A model generated the notes under the pieces. The model was not told the DNA's origin, made no database searches, and saw only the letters and a program-made list of their open reading frames with translations. The position numbers and the translations under genes were made by a program. DNA of 64,000 nucleotides from Chitinophagales bacterium (GTDB lineage: Bacteria; Bacteroidota; Bacteroidia; Chitinophagales; LD1), in NCBI GenBank assembly GCA_016787045.1, contig JAEUVA010000046.1:235355-299354 (forward strand), in the 5' to 3' direction. Shown here piece after piece: positions 42,151-51,025 of the stretch (position 1 is the first letter of the stretch; the number at the start of each line of letters is the position of its first letter).

Positions 42151-43671
42151 TTAGCGTAACAGGTCAATAAATTCTTCACGATTTTTGGGCTTACGATCGG
42201 GTATCCATTTAAAATCTTTGAGTTTCATCTGCTCATCGGTAAGCAATTTTATAGGGGTAAAAACCGCTTCGGGTTTACGGATAAACACAATGCGAGAGAT
42301 TTTTTTCTCTGAAAAATACAAGTCTATGTCTGTACTCTGTGCCTTATTGTTGCCAATGTATTTGTTCTTATCGTCTTTACCATAGTAAATACTTTCTGCA
42401 TTGCCACGCACCTCTACTTTAGAAAGCTCATTGTTGGTAAAATATCCAAATATGTTGATGCCCTTTATCTGATCAAAATACTTTTTACCGGCCGGAGTAA
42501 CAATAAATCCGGCATTGTAGATAGTCATGCTCTCGGCCTTTTTTTCTTTGGTGCGCAAGTAAATGGTATCACCACTCAGTTGAGTATCATCACTCCACAG
42601 CACAGGGTTGTAAAACATCCGGAAAGTAGAGTCTTCAAAAGAATAAAACAGCGAATCACATACTCCTTGCATATCATTCATAAACAAACGCACTTTGTGG
42701 TAGGCAAAAAAGTTACGAATAGTATCGGTGGCTGATTTTGTTTGCGACTTGAGTGTATCTGCAGTCAAAAACAAAGAATCGTTAGCCATTTTGTAAATCA
42801 TTAATGGCTGCTTGGTGGCCATAATGTACTGCCGCTCGTCTTCATACTCTCCATAGCGGCCAAAAAGTTCCACATCCATAGTGCTATCTACCCACCTGAA
42901 TTTGTCATACGCCTTGCCAAAGCCCTTGGCCCTATCATAATATAAACTATCCGCATATATTAGTTGTGGTGGATTAACTATTACTGTATTCTTGCCAAAA
43001 GCAGATACATCGCGCTGGCTATCGTACCAACCATTGTTACACACAATACGGCTGTTTTTATTAAAAATTTCTGTGTTACCGTAGAATGTAGAAACCTTGG
43101 TTTCGGTATGGTAGCGGAGAGTATCGCTATTCAACTGATAGTTAGGGTCGGTAATCCGTACACTGTCTTTAAAAAAAACTTCTTTGCTACTGCTATAGTA
43201 GTACCCTTTTTTACTGACGATGATGCTGCTATCGCGATATACTTTTCCGGTAGTTAAATAGTATGCGGTTTTAGAACTGATGTTATAGAAAAGCTCCTCT
43301 GTAAAAAGTTTCATTTTAGAATCGGTGAGAATTGCGTTTCCGCGTAGCACCGCAAATTTTTTATTCCCTTCATAATGCAGCGTATTGCTGTATGCCCGAA
43401 TAGTATCTTGCTGTATTTGCACATGGCCGTATGCATCTACAGAGTTAGTTTCTTTGTTAAGTAATGCACTATCGCACCACATGTACACATCTTCTTGTCG
43501 CAGTTGTACATCGCCAATCAGTTTAGTTAGTTTTTTGCCGTCTGTTTCTTGATACTTAAGGTAATCGGCATTAATAATCTCTACTTCTTTTTTTTCTTGA
43601 GCAATCACCATCGGGCAAATCCCAACAAATAAAAGAATGAACAAAAAAGATTTTAGCCGTTTAATATCCAT
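42151..43671 (-). CDS. OstA-like LPS transport-related protein
   Basis: A 506-residue exported protein with signal peptide (MDIKRLKSFLFILLFVGICPMVIAQ). It consists of repeated beta strands: YQETDGKKLTKLIGDVQLRQEDVYMWCDSA, AYGHVQIQQDTIRAYSNTLHY, LRGNAILTDSKMKL. This is the OstA_2/LptA-like jellyroll that carries LPS between membranes. In Bacteroidetes long versions of this protein are common, and LptD is separate. It starts 11 bases inside the end of rarA, so the two are coupled. Confidence 0.82.
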   Translation of the reverse strand: MDIKRLKSFLFILLFVGICPMVIAQEKKEVEIINADYLKYQETDGKKLTKLIGDVQLRQEDVYMWCDSALLNKETNSVDAYGHVQIQQDTIRAYSNTLHYEGNKKFAVLRGNAILTDSKMKLFTEELFYNISSKTAYYLTTGKVYRDSSIIVSKKGYYYSSSKEVFFKDSVRITDPNYQLNSDTLRYHTETKVSTFYGNTEIFNKNSRIVCNNGWYDSQRDVSAFGKNTVIVNPPQLIYADSLYYDRAKGFGKAYDKFRWVDSTMDVELFGRYGEYEDERQYIMATKQPLMIYKMANDSLFLTADTLKSQTKSATDTIRNFFAYHKVRLFMNDMQGVCDSLFYSFEDSTFRMFYNPVLWSDDTQLSGDTIYLRTKEKKAESMTIYNAGFIVTPAGKKYFDQIKGINIFGYFTNNELSKVEVRGNAESIYYGKDDKNKYIGNNKAQSTDIDLYFSEKKISRIVFIRKPEAVFTPIKLLTDEQMKLKDFKWIPDRKPKNREEFIDLLR

Positions 43672-44923
43672 ACTTCTCCTTCCAGCATTTTCTCAAATAA
43701 TTACGGGTTTCTTGTTCACGTGCATTGTTCCCAGGGTCATATAACTTAGAGCCGATAATTTTTTCGGGCAAAAATTCCATGTCAGCAAAATTGCCATCGT
43801 ATGCGTGAGCGTACTGGTAACTTTTACCATAGTTCAAATCTTTCATTAATCGGGTTGGGGCATTGCGTATGGGTAATGGCACTGGCAAGTCACCGGTTTT
43901 TCTAACCAATGCCAGTGCCGCGTCAATGGCGGCATAGGCGCTGTTGCTCTTGGGCGATGTAGCTAAATAAATGACAGTTTGCGATAATATGATTCTACAC
44001 TCGGGGTAGCCAATCATGGTAACCGCCTGAAAACACGAAGTGGCCAACAGCAGCGCATTAGGGTTAGCATTACCTATATCTTCACTGGCTAAAATCAACA
44101 TTCTGCGAGCAATGAATTTGGGGTCTTCTCCGCCTTCAATCATTCGGGCTAAATAATAAAGTGCAGCATTTGGGTCGCTGCCGCGTATGCTTTTGATGAA
44201 GGCCGAAATGATGTCATAATGTTGTTCACCACTTTTGTCATAAATCGCCATTTTTTGTTGCACCACTTCTTCCACCAACTGATTGGTGATTTCTTTTGTG
44301 CCTTTGCCTGTAACCGCACTTACCGCCAGTTCCAGTACATTGAGTAGCTTACGAGCATCGCCTCCGCTATAAAGCAACAGAGCTTCTGTTTCTGTAATAG
44401 AAACGCCTGAAGTTTTTAGCCATTCATCTTCTTGTAAAGCGCGTTGAAGCAATTGTTCCAAATCGGTTCGTTCTAAATGTTGCAACACATATACCTGACA
44501 GCGCGAGAGTAGCGCAGAAATTACCTCAAAAGATGGGTTTTCGGTAGTTGCTCCAATTAATATTATGATACCTCTTTCTACAGCGCCCAAGAGTGCATCT
44601 TGCTGCGCTTTATTGAACCGGTGTATTTCATCAATAAACAATATGGCTTTGCCGCTTTGCGCTGCTTCATCTATTACTTTGCGAAGCTCTTTTACTCCGC
44701 TATCAATGGCGCTAAGTTGGTAAAAGGGTAACTTAACTTGTGTGGCAATAAATTGTGCTAAAGAAGTTTTACCAACACCCGGTGGCCCCCAAAAAATAAT
44801 ACTCGGTATAGTGCCTTTTTGCAAAAGTTGGCGAAGTACTTTCCCTTCTGCTAACAAGTGCTGCTGCCCTACAAAATCGCTGATTTTCTGGGGTCGCAAA
44901 CGTTCGGGCAATGGAGCGGGCAT
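43661..44923 (-). CDS. rarA: Replication-associated recombination protein A
   Basis: A 420-residue AAA+ ATPase. PLPERLRPQKISDFVGQQHLL is the start of the family, IFWGPPGVGKTSLAQ is Walker A, AILFIDEIHRFNK is Walker B, and ATTENPSFEV is sensor 1. The C-terminal part is the tetramerisation region with DPNAALYYLARMIEGGEDP and ASEDIGNANPNAL. RarA/MgsA works at stalled replication forks, with homologues in all kingdoms. It overlaps the OstA-like gene by 11 bases. Confidence 0.95.
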   Translation of the reverse strand: MPAPLPERLRPQKISDFVGQQHLLAEGKVLRQLLQKGTIPSIIFWGPPGVGKTSLAQFIATQVKLPFYQLSAIDSGVKELRKVIDEAAQSGKAILFIDEIHRFNKAQQDALLGAVERGIIILIGATTENPSFEVISALLSRCQVYVLQHLERTDLEQLLQRALQEDEWLKTSGVSITETEALLLYSGGDARKLLNVLELAVSAVTGKGTKEITNQLVEEVVQQKMAIYDKSGEQHYDIISAFIKSIRGSDPNAALYYLARMIEGGEDPKFIARRMLILASEDIGNANPNALLLATSCFQAVTMIGYPECRIILSQTVIYLATSPKSNSAYAAIDAALALVRKTGDLPVPLPIRNAPTRLMKDLNYGKSYQYAHAYDGNFADMEFLPEKIIGSKLYDPGNNAREQETRNYLRKCWKEKYGY

Positions 44924-44989
44924 TCAAAACAAAAATTGATAATTAAATAATGAATATTGAATGCAAATATTGCAGCAGTGGCAAATTTT

Positions 44990-45811
44990 TTAAAACAGGC
45001 CGAACAATTCTGCGTTAACTTTATTGATAACTTCTGCCTTTGCCTCATCTTCTTCCGCAAAATTGCATTGGTCAATATCAATTACCAACAAGCGGCCTTC
45101 TTTGTAATTGCCTATCCACTTTTCGTAGTACTCATTTAGTCTGCGCAAATAATCTAAGCGCAGGTTGTCTTCATAATCGCGGCCGCGTTTTTGAATCTGG
45201 TTAACCAGTGTGGGTACAGATGCTTTGAGGTAAATCAATAAATCAGGCGGACGAATAAGTGATGAAACGGTTTCGTACAACTTGGTGTAGTTGTCAAAAT
45301 CGCGTGTACTCATCAAGCCCATACCGTGAAGGTTGGGGGCAAAAATCATGGCATCTTCATGTATAGTACGATCTTGAATAACCACTTCAGTGCCTTTTAA
45401 AATCTCTACAATCTGTCTGAACCTTGAGTTGAGAAAAAACACCTGAAGGTTAAAGCTCCAGCGCGGCATATCCTCATAAAAATCATTGAGATACGGGTTG
45501 TTTTCCACGTCCTCAAAATGTGGTATCCAGCCAAAGTGCTTAGACAAAATTTTAGTTAGTGTGGTTTTGCCAGCTCCTATATTTCCGGCAATGGCTATGT
45601 GCTTGATGGGCTTTTTGGGCTTGCTGCTTGAAGCTGTAACAGTTACTGCTTTTTGCTTTTCGGGTTTTGCTTGCTTCTTGGCCGGTGCGGGTTTTGAGCC
45701 CGCTGGTTTCTTTATAGGGGTTTTCTTTGCTGGGGTTTTCTTGGCAGCCGATTTTTTAGGGGCTGACTTTTGGGCCGCCTTCTTTTGCGGCTTTGCTTTC
45801 TTCTTCGCCAT
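44990..45811 (-). CDS. Deoxynucleoside kinase with histone-H1-like N-terminal tail
   Basis: A 273-residue protein. Residues 70-273 form a deoxynucleoside kinase: HIAIAGNIGAGKTT is the P-loop, HFEDVENNPYLNDFYE holds the base-binding Glu, VIQDRTIHEDAMIFA is the DRS-like motif, and RGRDYEDN is the lid. It phosphorylates deoxynucleosides with ATP for dNTP salvage. The first 69 residues are almost only Lys, Ala, Pro, Ser and Thr (AKKTPAKKTPIKKPAG and similar), like histone H1 tails or Hc1-type bacterial proteins. No in-frame ATG lies between residue 1 and the P-loop, so the tail is probably translated. Nucleic-acid binding through it is an inference. Confidence 0.85.
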   Translation of the reverse strand: MAKKKAKPQKKAAQKSAPKKSAAKKTPAKKTPIKKPAGSKPAPAKKQAKPEKQKAVTVTASSSKPKKPIKHIAIAGNIGAGKTTLTKILSKHFGWIPHFEDVENNPYLNDFYEDMPRWSFNLQVFFLNSRFRQIVEILKGTEVVIQDRTIHEDAMIFAPNLHGMGLMSTRDFDNYTKLYETVSSLIRPPDLLIYLKASVPTLVNQIQKRGRDYEDNLRLDYLRRLNEYYEKWIGNYKEGRLLVIDIDQCNFAEEDEAKAEVINKVNAELFGLF

Positions 45812-45895
45812 TGGTGTTGGTTTTCCTTTTGTGCCAAACGCTGTTAGTGTGTATGGCGTTTATGTGCAGGGTGAAAATAGAATATTGTTTGTCTG

Positions 45896-46906
45896 TCAAA
45901 AATTTTTGAAGCCGATTATTTCGCGCACATCACGCAAAGTTTGTGCCGCACTTGCGCGGGCCTTACTAGCGCCATCACCCAATATCTCGTAAACTTTGCT
46001 CTCATTGGCACTCAACTCTTCAATTTTTTGGCGAATGGGAGAAAGGTAAGCGACCATATCTTCGGCTAACTGTTTTTTTAAATCTCCATAGCGAATGTTG
46101 CACTGGTTATACTGGTCATTAAAGTGCTGAATAGTTTCGGTGCTGCTCACCAATGCCATCAGGTCAAAAATATTTTGAATAAAGGGCGGTTTAGCTGAAT
46201 TGGGTTCTGTTGGGCCGCTATCGCTGGGCATACGCATAATTTTTTTACGTATCTGGTCTGGAGTATCTTCTAAATAAATGCAGGTGTACTCGGGTTTCGA
46301 TTTGCTCATTTTTCCCTCGCCATCTAAACTGGGTATGTTCATCAGCGTATCCGAAAAACTAAATGGCACCGGCTCCGGAAAATAATTTACCCCATAAAAA
46401 TTATTGAACCTGCGCACAAAATCGCGGCTCATTTCTACGTGCTGCTGTTGGTCTTTACCAACAGGCACTTTGTGCGCTTTGTGAATGATGATATCCACCG
46501 TCATCAACACCGGATAAGTGAGCAATCCGGCATTTACATTGTTGGGCTGCGAGCGTACTTTCTCTTTAAAAGTGGCCTCCCGCTCCAGTTCGCCCAGGTA
46601 TGCGTGCATGTTAAAGATGAGGTACAACTCCGGTATCTGTTGTACATCGCTCTGTAAATAAAGCGCACATTTATCAGGATCTAACCCGCACGCCAGATAA
46701 ATGAGGGCTATGTTTTTTGATTTCTCCCGCAAATCTGCCGCGTTTGGGTGCGTGGTTAACGAGTGGTAATCGGCCACAAAAAAATAACCGGTGTAGGAAT
46801 CTTGCATCCCCACAAAATTTTTGACAGCCCCAAAATAATTGCCCAAATGCTGCCTGCCGGTGGGGCGAACCCCGCTTACGGTTATCACTTTGTTATCTGA
46901 TGCCAC
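45896..46906 (-). CDS. trpS: Tryptophanyl-tRNA synthetase
   Basis: A 336-residue class I synthetase that charges tRNA-Trp. TGRQHLGNYFGAV is the HIGH-like motif, GEGKMSKSKPEYTC is the KMSKS loop, and FVADYHSLTTHPN and VGKDQQQHVEMSRDF are specific to TrpS. Length is normal. It is read divergently from gatC across a 64-base gap, and the next - strand gene (the kinase) starts 84 bases after its stop. Confidence 0.97.
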   Translation of the reverse strand: MASDNKVITVSGVRPTGRQHLGNYFGAVKNFVGMQDSYTGYFFVADYHSLTTHPNAADLREKSKNIALIYLACGLDPDKCALYLQSDVQQIPELYLIFNMHAYLGELEREATFKEKVRSQPNNVNAGLLTYPVLMTVDIIIHKAHKVPVGKDQQQHVEMSRDFVRRFNNFYGVNYFPEPVPFSFSDTLMNIPSLDGEGKMSKSKPEYTCIYLEDTPDQIRKKIMRMPSDSGPTEPNSAKPPFIQNIFDLMALVSSTETIQHFNDQYNQCNIRYGDLKKQLAEDMVAYLSPIRQKIEELSANESKVYEILGDGASKARASAAQTLRDVREIIGFKNF

Positions 46907-46919
46907 TACACTATATTTT

Positions 46920-46941
46920 TAAATTTGCGCGAACAAAGTAA
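46920..46941. promoter_or_regulatory. Divergent -7 boxes between trpS and gatC
   Basis: On the + strand TAAATTTG (46920-46927) is a perfect Bacteroidetes -7 element (TAnnTTTG), 44 bases before the gatC ATG. On the - strand TTACTTTG (46941 to 46934) matches it with one change, 28 bases before the trpS ATG. A matching -33 TTG is not clear for either. Confidence 0.5.
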
Positions 46942-46970
46942 ACATTTGCCGAATTGAAAACGCATAGCGT

Positions 46971-47261
46971 ATGAAGATTGATAACGAATTAGTAACCAAA
47001 TTAGCCGAGTTAAGCAAGTTAGAATTTAATGCCACCGAAACCGAACGCATAAAAAAAGACCTTCAAGGAATTTTTGATTTGGTAGAAAAATTGAAAGAAT
47101 TGAATGTGGATGGTGTTGACCCACTCATTTACATGACCGAAGAAAAGAATGTGCTGCGCAAAGATGTGGCCGAAGGAATGGTTTCTAAACAAGATGCGCT
47201 ACTTAACGCCCCACAAAAAGATTCCGATTACTTTAAGGTACCAAAGGTAATCAAGAAGTAA
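46971..47261 (+). CDS. gatC: Aspartyl/glutamyl-tRNA amidotransferase subunit C
   Basis: A 96-residue helical subunit that binds the GatA-GatB interface of the transamidase that makes Gln-tRNA and Asn-tRNA. VTKLAELSKLEFNATETERIKKDLQGIFDLVEKLKELNVDGVDPL, then NVLRKDV and DYFKVPKVIKK at the end, is the GatC pattern. It stands alone, as often in Bacteroidetes, with gatA and gatB elsewhere. An ABC ATPase gene follows after 76 bases. Confidence 0.93.
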   Translation: MKIDNELVTKLAELSKLEFNATETERIKKDLQGIFDLVEKLKELNVDGVDPLIYMTEEKNVLRKDVAEGMVSKQDALLNAPQKDSDYFKVPKVIKK

Positions 47262-47337
47262 TCTATAACTGTGGGATGTACGAACATCAACACAGCAAAT
47301 CGTTAACACATCCGCACTGCCGCATAAATTTTAAAAA

Positions 47338-48042
47338 ATGTCTATCATCTCTATCAAAAACATCAGTAAGGAGTACATCATGGGGCGCGAAAAGATTTTT
47401 GCACTCAAAGATGTTTCTATCAACATAAATAAAAACGAATACGTAGCGCTGATGGGGCCATCGGGCTCCGGTAAGTCCACACTCATGAATATTTTGGGCT
47501 GTTTAGATTCCCCCACCGGGGGAGAGTATGTGCTCAATGGCACCAATGTAAGCCGGATGACCGATGATGAACTGGCGCATGTCCGTAACAAGGAAATAGG
47601 GTTTGTGTTTCAAACTTTTAACCTTTTGCCGCGTTTATCTGCCTTAGAAAACGTAGCCCTGCCCATGGTATATGCCGGATTAAACAAACAAGACCGTACT
47701 GCAAGAGCCGAGCAAGTAATGGATATGGTAGGCCTAAAAGACCGTATGCACCATAAACCAAATGAGCTATCGGGCGGGCAGAGACAGCGCGTGGCCATAG
47801 CTCGGGCACTGGTCAACAACCCCTCTATTATTTTGGCCGATGAGCCCACCGGAAACTTAGACACCAAAACGAGTTACGAAATCATGAACATTTTTGAGGA
47901 AATAAATTCAAAAGGAAACACCGTGATTTTGGTAACACACGAAGAAGATATCGCTAAACATGCCAAACGCATAGTTCGCTTGCGCGATGGTCTGGTAGAA
48001 ACGGATGTTCCGAATATTCCTACAAAAATGGCCCTTGCCTAA
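47338..48042 (+). CDS. ABC transporter ATP-binding protein, LolD/MacB type
   Basis: A 234-residue ATPase subunit. [15 protein letters not shown] is Walker [16 protein letters not shown] the signature, and [13 protein letters not shown]alker B; the Q-loop is [23 protein letters not shown] and NLLP are marks of the MacB/LolD/FtsE-like group that works with ECF-type or MacB-type permeases on lipoproteins or peptides. No permease gene lies next to it, so the partner is elsewhere. The cobalamin adenosyltransferase gene follows after 11 bases. Confidence 0.88.
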   Translation: MSIISIKNISKEYIMGREKIFALKDVSININKNEYVALMGPSGSGKSTLMNILGCLDSPTGGEYVLNGTNVSRMTDDELAHVRNKEIGFVFQTFNLLPRLSALENVALPMVYAGLNKQDRTARAEQVMDMVGLKDRMHHKPNELSGGQRQRVAIARALVNNPSIILADEPTGNLDTKTSYEIMNIFEEINSKGNTVILVTHEEDIAKHAKRIVRLRDGLVETDVPNIPTKMALA

Positions 48043-48053
48043 CACCTCTACCA

Positions 48054-48602
48054 ATGAAAATATATACCAAAACAGGAGACATTGGCGAAACATCGCTCTT
48101 TGGTGGCCGCAGAGTATCTAAAAGCGAGTTGCGTATTGAGGCCTATGGTACAGTGGACGAACTAAACAGTTGGATAGGATTACTGCGCGATATACAAGCT
48201 GAAACGGAAACAAAAAATCTGCTCAAAGAAATTCAGGATAGACTGTTTACTCTCGGAGCCACTTTAGCTGCCGACCCAGAAAACGAAAAACTTAAAGTGC
48301 CCGATTTGCACGAGTCTGATATTGTAGCACTAGAAAATGCCATTGATAAATACGATGAAAAACTTGAGCCGCTTAGAAGTTTTGTGCTCCCCGGAGGTCA
48401 TTTGTACGTATCGTATTGCCATGTATCACGCACCGTATGCCGCAGAGCGGAGCGGTTGGCAGTGGCACTTCATCACACAGAGCCACTTCATCCGCTTATC
48501 GTAAAATATCTTAACCGCTTATCTGATTATCTGTTTACTCTCTCACGCAAAATGGCTCAAGATTTGGGAGCGGAAGAAGTGAAGTGGGAGCCGCGCAAGT
48601 GA
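48054..48602 (+). CDS. Cob(I)alamin adenosyltransferase, PduO type
   Basis: A 182-residue helical-bundle enzyme that adds the adenosyl group of ATP to cob(I)alamin to make coenzyme B12. KIYTKTGDIGETSLFGGRRVSK is the ATP-binding start, EAYGTVDELNSWIG the second motif, and LPGGHLYVSYCHVSRTVCRRAER the PduO C-terminal helix. This group serves methylmalonyl-CoA mutase. The partial carboxylase gene at the window start and other propionate enzymes could use the same cofactor chain, but no direct link is visible. It ends against the converging secreted repeat protein. Confidence 0.92.
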   Translation: MKIYTKTGDIGETSLFGGRRVSKSELRIEAYGTVDELNSWIGLLRDIQAETETKNLLKEIQDRLFTLGATLAADPENEKLKVPDLHESDIVALENAIDKYDEKLEPLRSFVLPGGHLYVSYCHVSRTVCRRAERLAVALHHTEPLHPLIVKYLNRLSDYLFTLSRKMAQDLGAEEVKWEPRK

Positions 48603-49685
48603 TTAGTTGAACGTAAAGGTTTTTTTATTGCACCACACTTTCGTTTCAAAGGGTTGAATGGAGTAGGTTACAGCTTCGTTGTATAGGTTGTACTTCTTCA
48701 CAATTTGATCACTTATTTCTACTTGCTCGCCATAGTAAAAACCTTTGAGCCGACCATCTAAATCCTGATAAACAATTATGTCGTTATCTACCTCAAAGCT
48801 CAGCGGTATGTAGCGCTCTAACCAATACTTTTTGCCTTTGTACCAGCACCAAAAGTTTTTACCGGCATCGGTGTAAGCAATCAAATTTTCTTTCACTATC
48901 AATTTCTGTGGCCGGTCTTGCATAAGTACAGTTACCTCATTTTTGTAATATACAGCTAATTGCTTTTGTAAAGTTATATAGGCCATAAAACCTTCACCGG
49001 TCCAATATTCATTAACCACGGGTTGTTGAGTTTCAAACAATTCTCCTTTGTAAAAATATTTGAAGTTGGAGTAGTAATCTGTATAAGCAATAAAGTCGCG
49101 GTTGGGCTCAAAGTTTGCGGGTTCATACGTTTCAATAGTACGGGCTTCACCTCTATAAAACACTTTAAAATTTCCGCTCAGGTCTATCCAAGTCATCACA
49201 TTATCCTGAATTTTTACACGGCTTACCTCATTGCGCTCTACAATTTGTGTTTGCCCATTGTAAAACACATTAAACTCTCCTAGGGTGTTTGTCCATGCAA
49301 TAATGCTATCGCCATAGTACAACGAATCTACTCCGGGGCGGTAGAAGGTTTCAATAGTTTTAAACTCGTTGTCAAACAAGACCTTAATTTGATTGAAATT
49401 TTGGTACAAAAAGAAGTTGTCTGTCATGTAATAGTTAGCCGCATTATCGTTTACCGTATAAGTTTTCCCTCTGTAATAAACCTTTAACCGGTTGTTAGTG
49501 GCGATGTATGCAAATATATTTGCTCGGCCTACTTTGTAAGAACGCAAGGGGAGGTTTTCTATCAAGTTACTTTGGCCGGCATCAAAAACATACACAAAGT
49601 TGTTGAAGTCTTGAAACGGAGCAATGCACTGTGCAGAAAGCCCATTGTACATCGACACCAAAAGAAAAACGAATAAATATCGCAT
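48603..49685 (-). CDS. Secreted protein of about nine 35-residue repeats
   Basis: A 360-residue protein. The ATG at 49685 (MRYLFVFLLVSMYNGLSAQC) gives a signal peptide. The mature protein is a row of about nine units of about 35 residues, each with a pattern like D-x-I-A-Y-T-D, then F-x-V-F-Y-K-G-E, then T or V and an aromatic run. Examples are IAYTDYYSNFKYFYKGE, IAYTDAGKNFWCWYKGK and MTWIDLSGNFKVFYRGE. Such Tyr/Gly strands suggest a beta-propeller or repeated beta-sheet surface protein. I do not recognise a family. It has no sorting tail and reads divergently from folC with a 64-base gap. Confidence 0.6.
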   Translation of the reverse strand: MRYLFVFLLVSMYNGLSAQCIAPFQDFNNFVYVFDAGQSNLIENLPLRSYKVGRANIFAYIATNNRLKVYYRGKTYTVNDNAANYYMTDNFFLYQNFNQIKVLFDNEFKTIETFYRPGVDSLYYGDSIIAWTNTLGEFNVFYNGQTQIVERNEVSRVKIQDNVMTWIDLSGNFKVFYRGEARTIETYEPANFEPNRDFIAYTDYYSNFKYFYKGELFETQQPVVNEYWTGEGFMAYITLQKQLAVYYKNEVTVLMQDRPQKLIVKENLIAYTDAGKNFWCWYKGKKYWLERYIPLSFEVDNDIIVYQDLDGRLKGFYYGEQVEISDQIVKKYNLYNEAVTYSIQPFETKVWCNKKTFTFN

Positions 49686-49749
49686 ACCAGAGTAATGACC
49701 ATCAAAGAAATTATTTTTTTGCATCGACTTATCATAAAGTTTGTTACCC

Positions 49750-50970
49750 ATGACCTACAGCGAAGCAAGAGATTACTTATTGCAACAATTACCCATGTTT
49801 CAGCGGGTGGGTGCTGCCGCCTACCGCGCAGACCTCACCAACATTACGGCTCTCTGCCGGTTGCTTAATAATCCGCAGCAGCAACTGAAGTGCATACATG
49901 TGGCGGGAACAAACGGCAAAGGATCGGTAACGCACATGATTGCATCTGTATTACAAGCAGCCGGATACACGGTAGGCGTATTTGTTTCGCCACATTACAA
50001 AGATTATAGAGAGCGAATCAAGGTAAACGGCCAATACATCAGTAAAAAATTTGTGGCCGATTTTGTGAAAGACAATAAAAGTAAGTTCAGTAAAATTAAT
50101 GCTTCATTTTTTGAAATCAGCACAGCCATGTGCTTTCAGTATTTCAAAGAAAAAAAGGTGGACTTTGCCGTGATAGAAACCGGAATGGGCGGGCGGCTGG
50201 ATTCTACTAACATCATCCAACCCATATTGTCTGTCATTACAAACATCAGCTTTGACCACCAACAGTTTTTGGGTGATACTTTAGAAAAAATTGCTGGCGA
50301 AAAAGCGGGTATCATCAAACCAAAAACTCCTGTTGTTATTGGGGAAACTCATGCAGAAACAAAATCTGTTTTTACAACCACTGCTAACAAACTAAGCTCG
50401 CCAATTGTATTTGCCGACAAAGTACAAAACCTCACTTTACCCAAGTGCGATTTGGAAGGCGATTACCAAGCAAAGAATCTACGCACAGCACTTGTGGCCA
50501 TTCATCAACTGCAAAAAAATGGAACTCCCATTTCATCAAAAAACATTAAGCATGGTTTTGCCCATGTATCGGCTAATACAAAAATGATGGGTCGCTGGAT
50601 GGTGATGAACAAAAAACCGCTCGTTATTTATGACAGCGCACACAATGAAGCCGGCATAAAACAAGTAGTGGAACAACTCAAAAAAATAAAGCATAACAAA
50701 TTACACTGGGTATATGGCACGGTAGCCGATAAAGACATTAGCCCTATTTTAAAATTACTTCCTAAAACCGCTTTGTATTATTTCTGTAAGGCCAAAATAC
50801 CCAGAGCTTTACCGGCTAACGATTTGCAAAAAATGGCTAACGGCTACCAATTAAATGGTCAAAATTTCAAAAGTGTAAAAACCGCCTACAGGGCAGCAAT
50901 TGAAAATGCTTCCCCAAACGACTTGGTGTTAGTGGCCGGCAGTGTGTTTATTGTAGCCGAGGTGCTGTAA
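49750..50970 (+). CDS. folC: Bifunctional folylpolyglutamate synthase/dihydrofolate synthase
   Basis: A 406-residue Mur-ligase-like enzyme started at the ATG at 49750 (MTYSEARDYLLQQLPMFQRVG). HVAGTNGKGSVTHMIASVLQ is the P-loop, VFVSPHYKDYRERIKVNG is the next block, ETGMGGRLDSTN the folate-binding loop, and YDSAHNEAG the C-terminal domain motif. It adds glutamates to dihydropteroate or folates. Length is normal. Confidence 0.93.
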   Translation: MTYSEARDYLLQQLPMFQRVGAAAYRADLTNITALCRLLNNPQQQLKCIHVAGTNGKGSVTHMIASVLQAAGYTVGVFVSPHYKDYRERIKVNGQYISKKFVADFVKDNKSKFSKINASFFEISTAMCFQYFKEKKVDFAVIETGMGGRLDSTNIIQPILSVITNISFDHQQFLGDTLEKIAGEKAGIIKPKTPVVIGETHAETKSVFTTTANKLSSPIVFADKVQNLTLPKCDLEGDYQAKNLRTALVAIHQLQKNGTPISSKNIKHGFAHVSANTKMMGRWMVMNKKPLVIYDSAHNEAGIKQVVEQLKKIKHNKLHWVYGTVADKDISPILKLLPKTALYYFCKAKIPRALPANDLQKMANGYQLNGQNFKSVKTAYRAAIENASPNDLVLVAGSVFIVAEVL

Positions 50971-50971
50971 A

Positions 50972-51002
50972 CAAAAAAGCCGCAACCAAAATGGATGCGG
51001 CT
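50972..51002 (-). terminator. Rho-independent terminator after the cyclophilin-FKBP gene
   Basis: AGCCGCA (50978-50984) and TGCGGCT (50996-51002) form a seven-pair stem. On the minus strand it is followed by a T-run (complement of the six As at 50973-50978), 23 bases past the isomerase stop. The + strand side lacks a T-run, so it mainly serves the - strand gene. Confidence 0.8.
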
Positions 51003-51025
51003 CTCTAAAAATTTATACGAACGGA

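Noticed and set aside
45486..45992. A 168-codon plus-strand open frame rich in Phe, Ala and Gly
   Set aside because: It is the complement of the Lys/Ala/Pro tail of the deoxynucleoside kinase gene and runs into trpS. The composition follows from the antisense of AAG/GCC/CCx codons.
47275..47288. GATGT-ACGA-ACATC small stem between gatC and the ABC ATPase gene
   Set aside because: Only five pairs and no T-run; not distinguishable from chance.
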